From contig CBDCYS010000022.1 of NCBI GenBank assembly GCA_965224215.1, forward strand, positions 1 to 64,000: a stretch of DNA of 64,000 nt, in the 5' to 3' direction. Positions 8,047-17,186 of this stretch are shown here, one piece after another; position 1 is the first letter of the stretch, and each line of letters begins with the position of its first letter. The notes under the pieces are model-generated. The model searched no databases and was not told where the DNA came from. It saw only the letters and a program-made list of their open reading frames with translations. This stretch comes from CBDCYS01 sp965224215 (lineage in GTDB: Bacteria > Acidobacteriota > Terriglobia > Bryobacterales > UBA6623). Position numbers and translations under genes: made by a program.

Positions 8047-9399
8047 CTACTCCTTCGGTCCGAAGACCCACATAAAGGCGAGGGTCAGTGTATCTTGATC
8101 GTCAACCAGGTTCAGCTCACCTCCGGGTCCGAAGGCTCCCCGCGAGAAAAAGTTAACGTCGGACCAGTCACGCCGGTACTCGAGCCTCGTGATGAAGCGC
8201 GGTTCCGGAGCGTACTCGAAGGTCAAGGTGAATTCGTCCAAGTTCTGGTTTACCCCTGTTGAACGGCCGTCTTCGTCGTCGAGGAACTCGTATCGGCCCG
8301 CGATGCGGAACTTCTCCGTCGGAGAGATCCGTGCGTAATAGCCCATGCCCCACGATGTGGCGCTCGAAGTCGCGTCGTTTGCCTGGATGTAGTCGAGGTT
8401 TGCCATGACTTCGAACTTCTCGTGAAGTCCGGCGTAGAAATTCCAGCTCAAGTCTTTCTGCCAGCCTTCGTTGCTGATCGCGTTCTCAGGACCGTTGATC
8501 CATGTCAGAGTGGTGTTGAAGCGGTCGTTCGGAGCCCAAGAACCTTGCAGGCCGTAGGACTTGCCCGAGTTCTGGTCGAACGCATTGTCGAATCCGTTGA
8601 CGAGCATAACCGTGCTTGTGAAGGTGTCCGACAGCGGCACGCTCAGCTTGGCGCCAAGATGCGAGAATGGCTCATTCCAAGCCCACAGAATGCCGCGGGT
8701 GTAGTTCCAGTTCAAATGGGACTCGGCAACCTCGAGACCGGCGATGGTGCCGAAGAGACCAACGTCGAGCTCAGCACCGCTGTCCCACTGGTAGTAGCCA
8801 TATGCCTGCTGAAGGTAGAGCACATCTTCGAGCGGCCCGGGTTCCAATCCATCGCGGAACAGGCGAGCGCCGGAGCCGAACCAGATATCCGACCGGAAAC
8901 CGACCGGGCCGTCGCCGCTAGCGTCGATTTCCAATTTCGCTTGATTTAATCCGAATCCGCGTGCATTTGGGTTGGTGTAGTAGAGCGTGTTCGTACCATC
9001 TTCTGGGTGGTTGAAGTTGGTGGTGTAGTAGGTGTCGAGCAGACCCGTGATCCTCAGCGTCTGACCGCCAGTGCTGGCCGGCCCGATAATCTCGTCCGAT
9101 TGCGGCTCGGCGTCGGTAACAGCAACGTCAACGAACCGGACCTGATCTCTCGCCGGCTGCAGAGCAGCGTGTTCCGGCGGCTCGGCATCCGCCGCGGCGG
9201 ATGCTGGCTCGGAGCTAGCGCCAAGTTTTTGCGCCAACAGCGCCTCAAGCTGGCTGAGGCGGTCACGCAAGCTCTTGACCTCTTCGCTGAGTTCTACCAA
9301 TGCGGAATCCTGAGGCTCGGGTGATTCTACCGGTTCGGCCAACAACCCGGCCGAAAAAGGAAGCGCTGTGAGCAATGCGGCGATGCGAAAGTTCTTCAT
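8047..9399 (-). CDS. Outer-membrane beta-barrel porin (OmpL/BBP2-like)
   Basis: A 450-residue protein with a signal peptide (MKNFRIAALLTALPFSAGLLAE), then a coiled coil of heptads (VELSEEVKSLRDRLSQLEALLAQKL, about residues 35-60), a proline/alanine linker, and a beta-barrel from about residue 100 with many alternating aromatic strands. It ends in a strand running to FMWVFGPKE. The signature GLLDTYYTTNFNHP and repeated W-N-Y strands resemble the OmpL-like putative beta-barrel porin-2 family common in Bacteroidetes and Acidobacteriota. The coiled coil probably anchors to or spans toward peptidoglycan, as in OprO/P-type porins. Substrate unknown. The start is supported by AGGAGAAAAG just upstream of the ATG. 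Confidence 0.85.
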   Translation of the reverse strand: MKNFRIAALLTALPFSAGLLAEPVESPEPQDSALVELSEEVKSLRDRLSQLEALLAQKLGASSEPASAAADAEPPEHAALQPARDQVRFVDVAVTDAEPQSDEIIGPASTGGQTLRITGLLDTYYTTNFNHPEDGTNTLYYTNPNARGFGLNQAKLEIDASGDGPVGFRSDIWFGSGARLFRDGLEPGPLEDVLYLQQAYGYYQWDSGAELDVGLFGTIAGLEVAESHLNWNYTRGILWAWNEPFSHLGAKLSVPLSDTFTSTVMLVNGFDNAFDQNSGKSYGLQGSWAPNDRFNTTLTWINGPENAISNEGWQKDLSWNFYAGLHEKFEVMANLDYIQANDATSSATSWGMGYYARISPTEKFRIAGRYEFLDDEDGRSTGVNQNLDEFTLTFEYAPEPRFITRLEYRRDWSDVNFFSRGAFGPGGELNLVDDQDTLTLAFMWVFGPKE

Positions 9400-9561
9400 C
9401 TACTTTTCTCCTGTTTGTCGAGGTACGATTACGGCGGACTGACGGTGGAAGAACGACCCCCGCGGTCAAATGTTGTGCCGAAACTCAAATCTATCTCGGC
9501 TTCAACGGATGTGCAAGAAGAAATTTCTTATGGGGCAGATTCAAATCGTTTGGCCCTAAAA

Positions 9562-10299
9562 TTACGGCTGTGCAATACGTTGAATCGAAAGACCTTTTCG
9601 GAAGGCAGAGCAGTGTTCAGGTAGTACGTCGGCGCCCAAGAAATTGCGTTTCTCATGAAGCAGATGGCGATGTTCACCGCCCGTGTGTCCGCACTCGCAC
9701 AGCAGGTGCCCAAGCTCATGAGCGAGGGGCGAGTACATTTCGTCGGGCCGATCCATCCAGTGAGCTCTGTAGGAAATCCAGATGGTGTTGAGGTAGGGAT
9801 GCTCTCTCTGCTGGGCCGTTGAAACCCCGGGAGCTCGCCGGTAGGAGCGCGCGACCGCGCCGTCTCCGCTGAGTCGGCCTACCAGGAATGCAACCGGCCA
9901 TTCCGCCGCCTTGGGAACCCTGCCCGCAATCTCGCGAACGTCCTTCGGGATCTGTGAACGGCCGGGCTCCATGGCCATGTCAATATCGTGTTTACCTGTC
10001 GGCAACCGGGCCCGCAGTAGCGTCACAGGTCCCAACGCAATTTCGCACCCAGCAAGCGCAGCAGCGGTCTTTCGAATCTGGCGCAGAGCGCGAGCTCGAG
10101 TCCAATTCGAACCCCTCGCAATAACGACCGTCAGAGGAAGCTGTACAGGGAAGGCACTGACGCGGAACTCGTCGGAGTCCCACGTCATCCGTTCTGCACG
10201 GACAAAACCCGCCGCCGCCCACTCTTCGTCGGGCGCGAAGTCTGCCGCGTCGCCGGTTGCCCCCGTCAGCGTAAGGGCGACCAGCCAACGAAGAACCAA
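9562..10299 (-). CDS. Predicted secreted zinc metalloprotease (HELGH zincin)
   Basis: A 245-residue protein with a short signal peptide (MVLRWLVALTLTGATGDAA) and, near residue 190, the motif LAHELGHLLCECGHTGGEHRHLLHE. The HExxH plus a downstream His (HELGHLLCECGH) gives the spacing HExxHxxxxxxH of metzincin-like zincins; the extra cysteines and histidines around it are unusual. Other conserved-looking parts are YLNTIWISYRAHW before the motif and FLGADVLPEHC after it. I do not recognise a named family. It is transcribed away from the porin gene's upstream region (same strand, 160 bp apart). Peptidase activity is inferred from the motif only. Confidence 0.6.
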   Translation of the reverse strand: MVLRWLVALTLTGATGDAADFAPDEEWAAAGFVRAERMTWDSDEFRVSAFPVQLPLTVVIARGSNWTRARALRQIRKTAAALAGCEIALGPVTLLRARLPTGKHDIDMAMEPGRSQIPKDVREIAGRVPKAAEWPVAFLVGRLSGDGAVARSYRRAPGVSTAQQREHPYLNTIWISYRAHWMDRPDEMYSPLAHELGHLLCECGHTGGEHRHLLHEKRNFLGADVLPEHCSAFRKGLSIQRIAQP

Positions 10300-10738
10300 A
10301 GAATTATTGGGAATCCGCAGGCTTTTTACGCTCTCAGGCTAGCATAGCGAATCTCAGCAACCTGCGCGTGTGGCGGGCAGGCTAGCGGGCTGACAGTAAG
10401 GCGTTGTCTCCCGAAACTCGACCGTGGTCTAACTGGCTTGATGGCAACAAGTTGCAGTGGCCGAGCCATGAAGGTCGAATTAGGTTCGTCGGCGGAACCG
10501 TCCGCTCCAATCGAGCGCCGCCGGTGGTTGGGCGGAATGCTCAACCACTATAACCAGTGAGCCGCTTAGATTAGAATCACTCCCTCGCTCAATGGCGGGG
10601 CAGCTCTTCCGAAGGCCAAATCGCTGTGTGATCAGTTGTCCCACACCCAATCGAAAACATGTGCATATTGCGCAACCAGCGTGAGTGGCTTCTTCGCCCT
10701 ACCTTGAGTGGCAGAGAACTCCACGGCGCAGGAGTGCG
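10300..10738. other. Non-coding stretch, no gene seen
   Basis: About 440 bases with only short uninformative frames. It presumably contains the promoter of the metalloprotease gene (minus strand). Confidence 0.5.
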
Positions 10739-10805
10739 GTTTGAGCCGCGTTCACTCGGGTTGGTGTTCTCAGGTCAGCCGTTCTGCGGCTGGTGAACGC
10801 ACCTC
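10739..10805 (+). repeat. Double-hairpin repeat element, copy 1
   Basis: The core TTTGAGCCGCGTTCAC at 10740 is followed by TTGGTGTTC and then the hairpin CAGCCG-TTCTG-CGGCTG. A second copy with the same order and hairpins is found at 60960-61020 inside a probable MITE. The copies are roughly 80 percent identical over about 65 bases. The first hairpin is less perfect here than in copy 2. Confidence 0.6.
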
Positions 10806-10967
10806 CGCCCAAACCCACCTCGCGTTAGCAACATCCGTGTACTCCAAAACCCGCTTTGCGAAATCGTTGCCGCGGAAGCGCAGCGGCTGAAAACGGTAGG
10901 GGCTCCTATGCTAAGATCTCAGTTGGAGTTCGCGCGAAAGAGCGACGTCATATCTTTCAGGCACAGG

Positions 10968-11345
10968 ATGGCTTCACACCTTAGACAACTGGTCCCGCGC
11001 AGCGCCGGAGTCGCGGTGGTGCTGCTGGCGCTTTGTACTCCGCTCGCGGCCACGCCGGCGCATCTTCCGCGCCCTAACGGCCCGGGTTCTCGAGTGCCCC
11101 GAGGTATTCCCTGCACTGACCAGGCCCTTGAGGCGGTTGAGCCACTTTGGATCACGGCAAGCGAGAGGGATCTCCTCGTGCCGGTGTCCAGCCCGGGGGC
11201 CGCGGGTTTCCCGTCGTTTACCCTGGGACCTACCTATTCGGGTATCGTTGCAGGCGGGTTCTTCGTAACTCATAATCAACTTACGGTTTTCCCACCCGCG
11301 CACCCTCGGGGCCCGCCCCTCGTCAGTCGCTATCCCTTGATCTAA
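10968..11345 (+). CDS. Hypothetical secreted protein
   Basis: I do not recognise this protein. From the ATG at 10968 it would be 125 residues with a plausible signal peptide (LVPRSAGVAVVLLALCTPLAATPA) and a Pro/Gly-rich mature part without known motifs; a longer frame starts at 10908. It lies upstream of, and in the same direction as, the SulP-DabA-Mrp operon, but a 317-base gap separates them. Codon use and low complexity leave it uncertain. Confidence 0.35.
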   Translation: MASHLRQLVPRSAGVAVVLLALCTPLAATPAHLPRPNGPGSRVPRGIPCTDQALEAVEPLWITASERDLLVPVSSPGAAGFPSFTLGPTYSGIVAGGFFVTHNQLTVFPPAHPRGPPLVSRYPLI

Positions 11346-11662
11346 CTTTTCCTCGGCGGGCGGTCATCGAGTACCCGCTCCGGCACCGTTTGATCTCGGA
11401 GCCGTTTGCAACTATGGGCACAACCCGTTGGCTGTTGTGCCGACGCCCGTGTCTGCTGCACACTTTGACGGCGTTTTCTAGAGGGTCGACTATGTTGATA
11501 CAAATTCATTTTCTCGTGAGCCCCTTCTTGAAGGGCAGGTGCGAGGGCGAGCAGCGGGGGCAACGTCTTGGCTTCCGCGATTACGTCACTCGCTTGGCTA
11601 CAGCGCCGGCGACGATGCCACGGGTAGAAGTTCGCGCCCATGGGCACCGGGATTCTTAAGCC
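11346..11662 (+). other. Leader region of the SulP-DabA-Mrp operon
   Basis: A gene-free stretch of 317 bases ahead of the operon; the operon promoter is expected here or further upstream. I could not find a convincing pair of promoter boxes. A small inverted repeat CCCCTTCTTGAAGGGC lies near 11521-11536. Confidence 0.4.
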
Positions 11663-13291
11663 ATGAGTACGCAAGACGCAATACCGGTAGGCACACCGGC
11701 GGGGCTCCGGGCTTATTGGAAGTCAGACCTGCTTTCTGGCTTTCTGGTCTTCCTTATCGCGTTACCTCTTTGTCTCGGGATCTCCCTTGCGTGTGGATAC
11801 CCGGCTATCTCCGGCATCTTCACGGCTATCATCGGCGGGGTGTTGGCTGCCTTTTTGAGCAACTCAGAACTCACGATCAAGGGCCCGGCTGCCGGACTCA
11901 TCGTGATCGCGATCGGTTGCGTAACGGATTTCGGCTTTACGGCCGGCAGGGATCCCTCCGCGGATTTCCTGGCGTATCGCCTCGCTCTCGGCGTCGGCGT
12001 CGCGGCCGGAGTCATTCAGATTCTCTTCGGGCTATTTCGCGCCGGTATTCTCGGGGAGTTCTTCCCGACAGCGGCAGTGCACGGCTTACTGGCCAGCATC
12101 GGCGTGATCATTATGGCCAAGCAGATCCCCATTACGTTGGGTCTCGGATCTGAAGGGGCGCCATTGGAACTCATTGCGAAGATTCCTTCCTTCATCGCTA
12201 ACATGAATCCCGCCATCGGGCTGATCGGAATCATCAGTTTGATCGTAATGTTTGGCTTTCCTTTCATTAGGCACCCCCGTCTGAAGGTCGTTCCCGCTCC
12301 GATGGTCGTGCTGCTCATCACCGTCCCCCTAGGACTGTATTTCGAAATAGGCCGTGAGCACGCCTACTCGTTCAGGGGGGTGGACTTTAGTCTGGGTCCT
12401 GCTTTCCTGGTCAATGTTCCTCAGAACATGTTTAGTGCGCTGACATTCCCTGATTTCTCCGGAGTAGCGACGGGTGTCGGGTTGAAATACATCGTTCTGT
12501 TCTCATTGATCGGCAGTCTGGAGTCACTCTTGAGCGCGAAGGCCGTCGATACGATTGACCCTTGGAAGAGGAAAACAAACCATGACCGAGACCTGCTGGC
12601 GATCGGGGTGGGAAACACGTTGGCTGCCTTCGTGGGTGGGCTACCCATGATTTCCGAGATCGTACGCAGCCGCGCCAACATTGATAACGGTGCGAAAACC
12701 CGTTTCGCAAATATGTATCACGGTGTGTTCCTGTTTGTCTTTGTCGCACTCGTGCCCAGCCTGATCAATCAGATCCCGCTGGCGGCGCTCGGGGCAATGC
12801 TGGTCTTCACGGGATTCCGGTTAGCATCTCCTAGCAACTTCCTTCACATGTATCGGGTGGGCCGGGAACAGCTCATCATCTTCGTGTCGACCATCGTCGG
12901 CGTGCTCGCAACGGACTTGCTAATGGGGATCGCCATCGGGATCGCAGTAAAGGCAGTGATTCATCTCGTCAACGGTGCACCCCTCCGCTCACTGTTTCGA
13001 CTGCGGGTGGACGTTCATCGCGATGACGAAGGCAGAACGTTGGTCCGCGTGAAAGACGCGACGGTATTCAGCACCTGGATCAGTTTGAAAAAGCGTCTCG
13101 AAGCTCTGAGGGATCAGTCGACCGTCGTGCTGGACCTGTCTGAGACCGTTCTCATTGACCACACCGTGATGGGAAAGCTCCGCGAGATGGAGAAGGAGTT
13201 CCCGGAGCAAGGCTCCAGCCTCGTGATCAAGGGACTGGAGCAACACCGAAAGGTGTCTGAGTACCCGACGGCAGCACATATACGGCGTTAA
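11663..13291 (+). CDS. SulP-family anion transporter with STAS domain (candidate bicarbonate transporter)
   Basis: A 542-residue SulP/SLC26-type permease. About residues 20-430 are membrane-spanning, starting with LSGFLVFLIALPLCLGISLACGYP and the family signature SNSELTIKGPAAGLIVIAIG. A cytoplasmic STAS domain follows (ATVFSTWISLKKRLEAL ... VVLDLSETVLIDHTVMGKLREME). SulP proteins move sulfate, bicarbonate or other anions, often with Na+ or H+. Position as first gene ahead of DabA and Mrp subunits, 72 bases before dabA, argues for bicarbonate (BicA-like) rather than sulfate; this is inference from context. No frameshift or truncation is seen. Confidence 0.9.
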   Translation: MSTQDAIPVGTPAGLRAYWKSDLLSGFLVFLIALPLCLGISLACGYPAISGIFTAIIGGVLAAFLSNSELTIKGPAAGLIVIAIGCVTDFGFTAGRDPSADFLAYRLALGVGVAAGVIQILFGLFRAGILGEFFPTAAVHGLLASIGVIIMAKQIPITLGLGSEGAPLELIAKIPSFIANMNPAIGLIGIISLIVMFGFPFIRHPRLKVVPAPMVVLLITVPLGLYFEIGREHAYSFRGVDFSLGPAFLVNVPQNMFSALTFPDFSGVATGVGLKYIVLFSLIGSLESLLSAKAVDTIDPWKRKTNHDRDLLAIGVGNTLAAFVGGLPMISEIVRSRANIDNGAKTRFANMYHGVFLFVFVALVPSLINQIPLAALGAMLVFTGFRLASPSNFLHMYRVGREQLIIFVSTIVGVLATDLLMGIAIGIAVKAVIHLVNGAPLRSLFRLRVDVHRDDEGRTLVRVKDATVFSTWISLKKRLEALRDQSTVVLDLSETVLIDHTVMGKLREMEKEFPEQGSSLVIKGLEQHRKVSEYPTAAHIRR

Positions 13292-13363
13292 GAACGGACT
13301 CCCCGCGAAGCCTAAAGCTCGCGCGATTCCTAACTAGGAAGTATCTAAAGCAATTCAGTATCG

Positions 13364-16300
13364 ATGACACCAGAATCAACCGCACGTCCGCAGAGCGCGC
13401 TGTCCGCCGAAGAGCGGGAGAACTTGCGTCAGCAAGTGACGGAAGCCTGCGAGCCGGTATCTCCCATCTGGCCGCTGAAGACCTTTGCGTACCGCAGCCC
13501 GGTTCGAGGGTTCGAGAATTTACCGTTCGACCAGGCGGCCCGGAGGGGGGAACGACTTTTCGGTGGAAAGGGTTATCTCTCCAACCGGGAATACCGCTGT
13601 CTCTATCGAGAAGGCCGCATCACCGAGCAGAGCGTCCGTGACGGGCTGGATCGCGTTGGTCCGCGCGCGGATTCGGGTCCAGTCCGTGTAGGATCTTGCA
13701 GCGTTGAACTCTCGGAGGTCTTTCGCCTCCATCTGCTCTATGGGATCGACGCGTTGGAGCCGTCGCTCTTGACGTGGACGTTGAACTCGAAGGAAGGAAT
13801 AGAGAGGTTCCGCAGCAAGTTTTCCGATGAATCAAAGCGGCGCATCCTGGAGAAACTTCGCTTCGAAGCGACGGAAACCCCACAGGATCGAGAGAAAACG
13901 TACGTCAGTCAGCTCTGGCGCACGACGCTGGCCACACTAAACCTCGCGGACCCGGACAACCATGAACGCTGGCAGGCGGAAGAGGCAGGTTCACGCACAG
14001 CGGCCAGGGAACCGACGCTGCCGACCGAGCGCACGCTTAGTGATTGGCTGGACACACTAATCGGCTCCTCACTCGTCGAACAGATCAACGATCAGATGAT
14101 GAAATGGGCGGCCGCCTTTCTCGACGAAGGGGTGGCCGGCTGGGAGATGCCCTCGCGGGCCGGCGGTTTCTACCAAGGGTGGCGAGAACTCGCCTCGCGC
14201 GACTTTTCCTGCCGTTTCCTGGGCATCAAGAACTTCTCGCGGAAGATCCGTGAACTACCGGATTCGCCTGAAGAAGCGATCGCCCTCAGCTTAGACCGGC
14301 TGCAGATTCCGCCCGAGCGACGGAAGGAGTATCAGTCTCGGTTGTTCGCGCAGTTGCCCGGTTGGGCGGGTTTCATTCGCTGGCTCACAGAGAATCCCGA
14401 ATATCCCGGTCAACGGACTCGTCCGATCGACATCGTCCAGTTTCTGGCCGTACGTCTTTTCTATGAGGTCGAGCTTACGGACGCGCTGTGCCAACGGGAG
14501 TGGGGTATCAGCGGAACTCTTTCCACGATCACTGAACACTGGCGGACGAGTATTGATGAGTATCACAGACGGGCAAAAGAAGACTCTGGTCACAGTGACG
14601 CTTGGACGAACGCCGTGTGTCGAAAGGCATGGCGTTTGTTTCACCTGGCCCAATGTCTGGAACTAACGTCCGACGATTTGGAACAGCTCTCTCCGAGTGA
14701 CGCTCAGACTCTGCTTGGGTGGTTGGATGCGTATCCTGAGGATGACCACGGTGCCGTATGGCTCGAAGCTTATGAAGATGTGTACCGAAGAGAACTGATC
14801 GGGAGGCTTTCTGCTCATAGCAAAAGACGAGACGCGGCGGAGGGCCGCCTTCAAGCACAGTTGCTCTTTTGTATCGATGCGCGTTCGGAACCGTTTCGCC
14901 GACATCTTGAGGCACAAGGGCCCTACGAGACGTTCGGCTACGCTGGTTTTTTCGGGATTCCCATCAGTCATCAAGCTTTCGACGCTACAGGGCGGTTGGC
15001 GCTGTGCCCCGTTCTGCTGAAACCTTCGTTTGCGGTGAATGAGGCGCCCGGATTCGGCACTCAAGAACCACTGCAGCGCTACGCATCCGGGAGCCGTTGG
15101 CGGCAACTCGCGGACGAACTATTTCACGATCTCAAAGCCAATCCGATCAGCGCCTTCATGCTTGTTGATGCGCTGGGGTTCTTCTTCTCCTTCGGCCTCA
15201 CCGGCAAGACACTGGTCATGAAACCTTACGGGGCCGTTCGCGACCGGATCAAGAGATGGTTCTTCAGCGCCGTGCCAACACGGATACCGGTGGAACGTAA
15301 CGAACTCGGACCGCGGGAAACCGGATCAGAGGCCGCGGAGGATACGGCACCGCCGTTGCCTATTGGGTTCACACCCGAGGAACAGGCGACGTTCGTGGGC
15401 AACGGTCTGAGGATCATCGGTCTGACGAAGAACTTCGGCCGCTTCGTGGTCGTCGCCGGCCACGGAAGCACGTCGGAGAACAATCCCTATGCGGCCGCGT
15501 ACGATTGCGGAGCGTGCGGCGGAAGTCACGGCGATCCGAATGCTCGAGTTTTCGCCGCCATGGCCAATGATCCCGAGGTGCGGAGACTTCTCAACGAGAG
15601 CGGGCTTGAGATTCCCGAAGATACATGGTTCCTGGCGGGCAAACACAACACGACGACCGATCGACTCAGTTTTTATGACTTGGCCGAGATGCCGTCGAGC
15701 CACGCGGAGGACCTGCGCCAGTTGCAGAACGCCCTTGAGAAGGCGGGCGCCAACGGAGCTCGTGAGCGGTGCGGCCGGCTCCCGGGAATCTCGCGCACCA
15801 TGTCAGCCACGGACGCCTACCGGCATGTGCTCACGCGCAGCGATGACTGGGCCAATCCTCGACCGGAATGGGGCTTGTCGAGCAATGTCGGCTTCATCAT
15901 CGGACGACGAAGCCTGACGCAAGGTCTCTCGTTGGACGGGCGGGTCTTCCTGCATTCCTACGATCCCGAGTCCGACCCCGATGGAGCCCTGCTGGAGAAG
16001 ATCATGACCGCCCCGCTGATCGTCGGTGAGTGGATCAACATGGAGTACTATCACTCCGCCGTTTCCCCCTGGGTCTACGGCAGCGGCACCAAGGTCATCC
16101 ACAATGTCGTGGCGGGTGTCGGAGTGATGCTCGGAAGCCAAAGCGATCTAAGAGGTGGTCTTCCGTTGCAAAGCGTCAACGACGGGGCTCTTCACTATCA
16201 TGAGCCGATGAGGCTCCTTGCCGTCATCGAGGCGCCAATGGATCGCATATCGATGCTGATCGAACGCCATGCAATTCTTCAGAAACTGTTTCACAACGGC

Positions 16301-16399
16301 TGGGTCAACTTGTTAGCGCTCGATCCCGACACGCATGCCGTTCACCGATACAACACTGACTCCACTTGGGAGCCGCTATTGCTGGAAGAGGCTGCATAG
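13364..16399 (+). CDS. dabA: DabA/DUF2309 inorganic-carbon transporter subunit
   Basis: A 1011-residue DUF2309 (UPF0753) protein. In Halothiobacillus DabA is a beta-carbonic-anhydrase-like zinc protein that, with the membrane subunit DabB, hydrates CO2 to bicarbonate vectorially using an ion gradient; MpsB of Staphylococcus is a homologue. The four expected zinc/active-site residues are visible: Cys503 and Asp505 in LLFCIDARSEP, His700 in VVVAGHGSTSENNP and Cys715 in YDCGACGGSHGDPNAR. The His-to-Cys spacing of 15 matches what I recall for the characterised DabA. Cytoplasmic, membrane-associated by partner. The usual partner is one NuoL-like DabB; here the next gene is mrpE, 26 bases on, and NuoL/NuoM-like genes come at the end of the same operon. 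The protein is longer than typical DabA (about 800-850). Confidence 0.95.
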   Translation: MTPESTARPQSALSAEERENLRQQVTEACEPVSPIWPLKTFAYRSPVRGFENLPFDQAARRGERLFGGKGYLSNREYRCLYREGRITEQSVRDGLDRVGPRADSGPVRVGSCSVELSEVFRLHLLYGIDALEPSLLTWTLNSKEGIERFRSKFSDESKRRILEKLRFEATETPQDREKTYVSQLWRTTLATLNLADPDNHERWQAEEAGSRTAAREPTLPTERTLSDWLDTLIGSSLVEQINDQMMKWAAAFLDEGVAGWEMPSRAGGFYQGWRELASRDFSCRFLGIKNFSRKIRELPDSPEEAIALSLDRLQIPPERRKEYQSRLFAQLPGWAGFIRWLTENPEYPGQRTRPIDIVQFLAVRLFYEVELTDALCQREWGISGTLSTITEHWRTSIDEYHRRAKEDSGHSDAWTNAVCRKAWRLFHLAQCLELTSDDLEQLSPSDAQTLLGWLDAYPEDDHGAVWLEAYEDVYRRELIGRLSAHSKRRDAAEGRLQAQLLFCIDARSEPFRRHLEAQGPYETFGYAGFFGIPISHQAFDATGRLALCPVLLKPSFAVNEAPGFGTQEPLQRYASGSRWRQLADELFHDLKANPISAFMLVDALGFFFSFGLTGKTLVMKPYGAVRDRIKRWFFSAVPTRIPVERNELGPRETGSEAAEDTAPPLPIGFTPEEQATFVGNGLRIIGLTKNFGRFVVVAGHGSTSENNPYAAAYDCGACGGSHGDPNARVFAAMANDPEVRRLLNESGLEIPEDTWFLAGKHNTTTDRLSFYDLAEMPSSHAEDLRQLQNALEKAGANGARERCGRLPGISRTMSATDAYRHVLTRSDDWANPRPEWGLSSNVGFIIGRRSLTQGLSLDGRVFLHSYDPESDPDGALLEKIMTAPLIVGEWINMEYYHSAVSPWVYGSGTKVIHNVVAGVGVMLGSQSDLRGGLPLQSVNDGALHYHEPMRLLAVIEAPMDRISMLIERHAILQKLFHNGWVNLLALDPDTHAVHRYNTDSTWEPLLLEEAA

Positions 16400-16425
16400 A
16401 TCCTCCGGTCTGCTTGTTGTTTTAT

Positions 16426-16920
16426 ATGAATAGCCGTTTCGATAGACATTTGGTTTACAAAGCGTTGGCGCTCTTCGTCATTTGGCTTCTCTTGACGGAA
16501 AGCTACACGCCGGCCCACATGGCTCTCGGTCTTGTGGCCTCATTCGGCGTGGCACTCTTGAACACCGAGGTAGGCCGCCCCCCCGCAGTCGCAATCCGTT
16601 GGCTGCAGCTCTTGCGGTTCTTCCCTTGGTTGTTTGGACGGATCCTCGTCAGCGGGCTTCATTTATCGTTTCTTATTCTCCACCCGAAATTGCCGATTGC
16701 TCCGGCGCTGATTCGCTATCGAACAAAGCTAGGCCACGAGTCGGGCATCGTGCTTTTAGGAAACTCAGTCACATTGACGCCTGGCACGGTCACGGCAGAA
16801 GCTCAACCGGATGAGCTTGTCGTGCATGCCATGGATGACGAATCGCTACAAGACCTCCAGAGCCAGCGGTTGGAGCGCAAGGTGGCGGACGTTTTCCGGA
16901 CAAGGAAACTTGCGGAATGA
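16426..16920 (+). CDS. mrpE: Mrp-type antiporter subunit E
   Basis: A 164-residue MnhE/MrpE-family membrane protein. The ATG at 16426 is preferred over the longer frame from 16366, which would overlap the end of dabA. Two or three N-terminal membrane helices (ALALFVIWLLLTESY, MALGLVASFGVALL, FFPWLFGRILVSGLHLSFLIL) are followed by the conserved soluble part GNSVTLTPGTVTAEAQPDELVVHAMD. In Mrp (Na+/H+ antiporter) and Mbh complexes this small subunit helps anchor the ion-translocating module. Its stop overlaps the start of mrpF by four bases. Confidence 0.92.
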   Translation: MNSRFDRHLVYKALALFVIWLLLTESYTPAHMALGLVASFGVALLNTEVGRPPAVAIRWLQLLRFFPWLFGRILVSGLHLSFLILHPKLPIAPALIRYRTKLGHESGIVLLGNSVTLTPGTVTAEAQPDELVVHAMDDESLQDLQSQRLERKVADVFRTRKLAE

Positions 16921-17186
16921 ATATCTTCTTCCTTTTCGTGCTGGACATCCTGGCGGTGATGATCATCATCTATTTGTATCGCGTCATTCGCGGTCCTACC
17001 CTGTACGACCGCGTGTTAGGTCTGAACGGGATCTCTACCAAAGCGATCATCATCCTGGTTGTCATTGGCACGGTCTATGATCGCGTGGAGATGTTTGTTG
17101 ACATTTCCACCGGGTACGCACTTCTCAACCTGGTGGGAGCGTTGGCTATTACCAAATACCTCGAACAGCGAGGAGCCCCCTCATGA
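16917..17186 (+). CDS. mrpF: Mrp-type antiporter subunit F
   Basis: An 89-residue MnhF/MrpF protein with three membrane helices. The typical conserved loop RVIRGPTLYDRVLGLNGISTKAI and the C-terminal DISTGYALLNLVGALAITKYLE are seen. It is a small integral subunit of the Mrp/Mbh ion-translocating membrane arm. ATGA overlaps on both sides (with mrpE and mrpG) point to tight translational coupling. Confidence 0.93.
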   Translation: MNIFFLFVLDILAVMIIIYLYRVIRGPTLYDRVLGLNGISTKAIIILVVIGTVYDRVEMFVDISTGYALLNLVGALAITKYLEQRGAPS

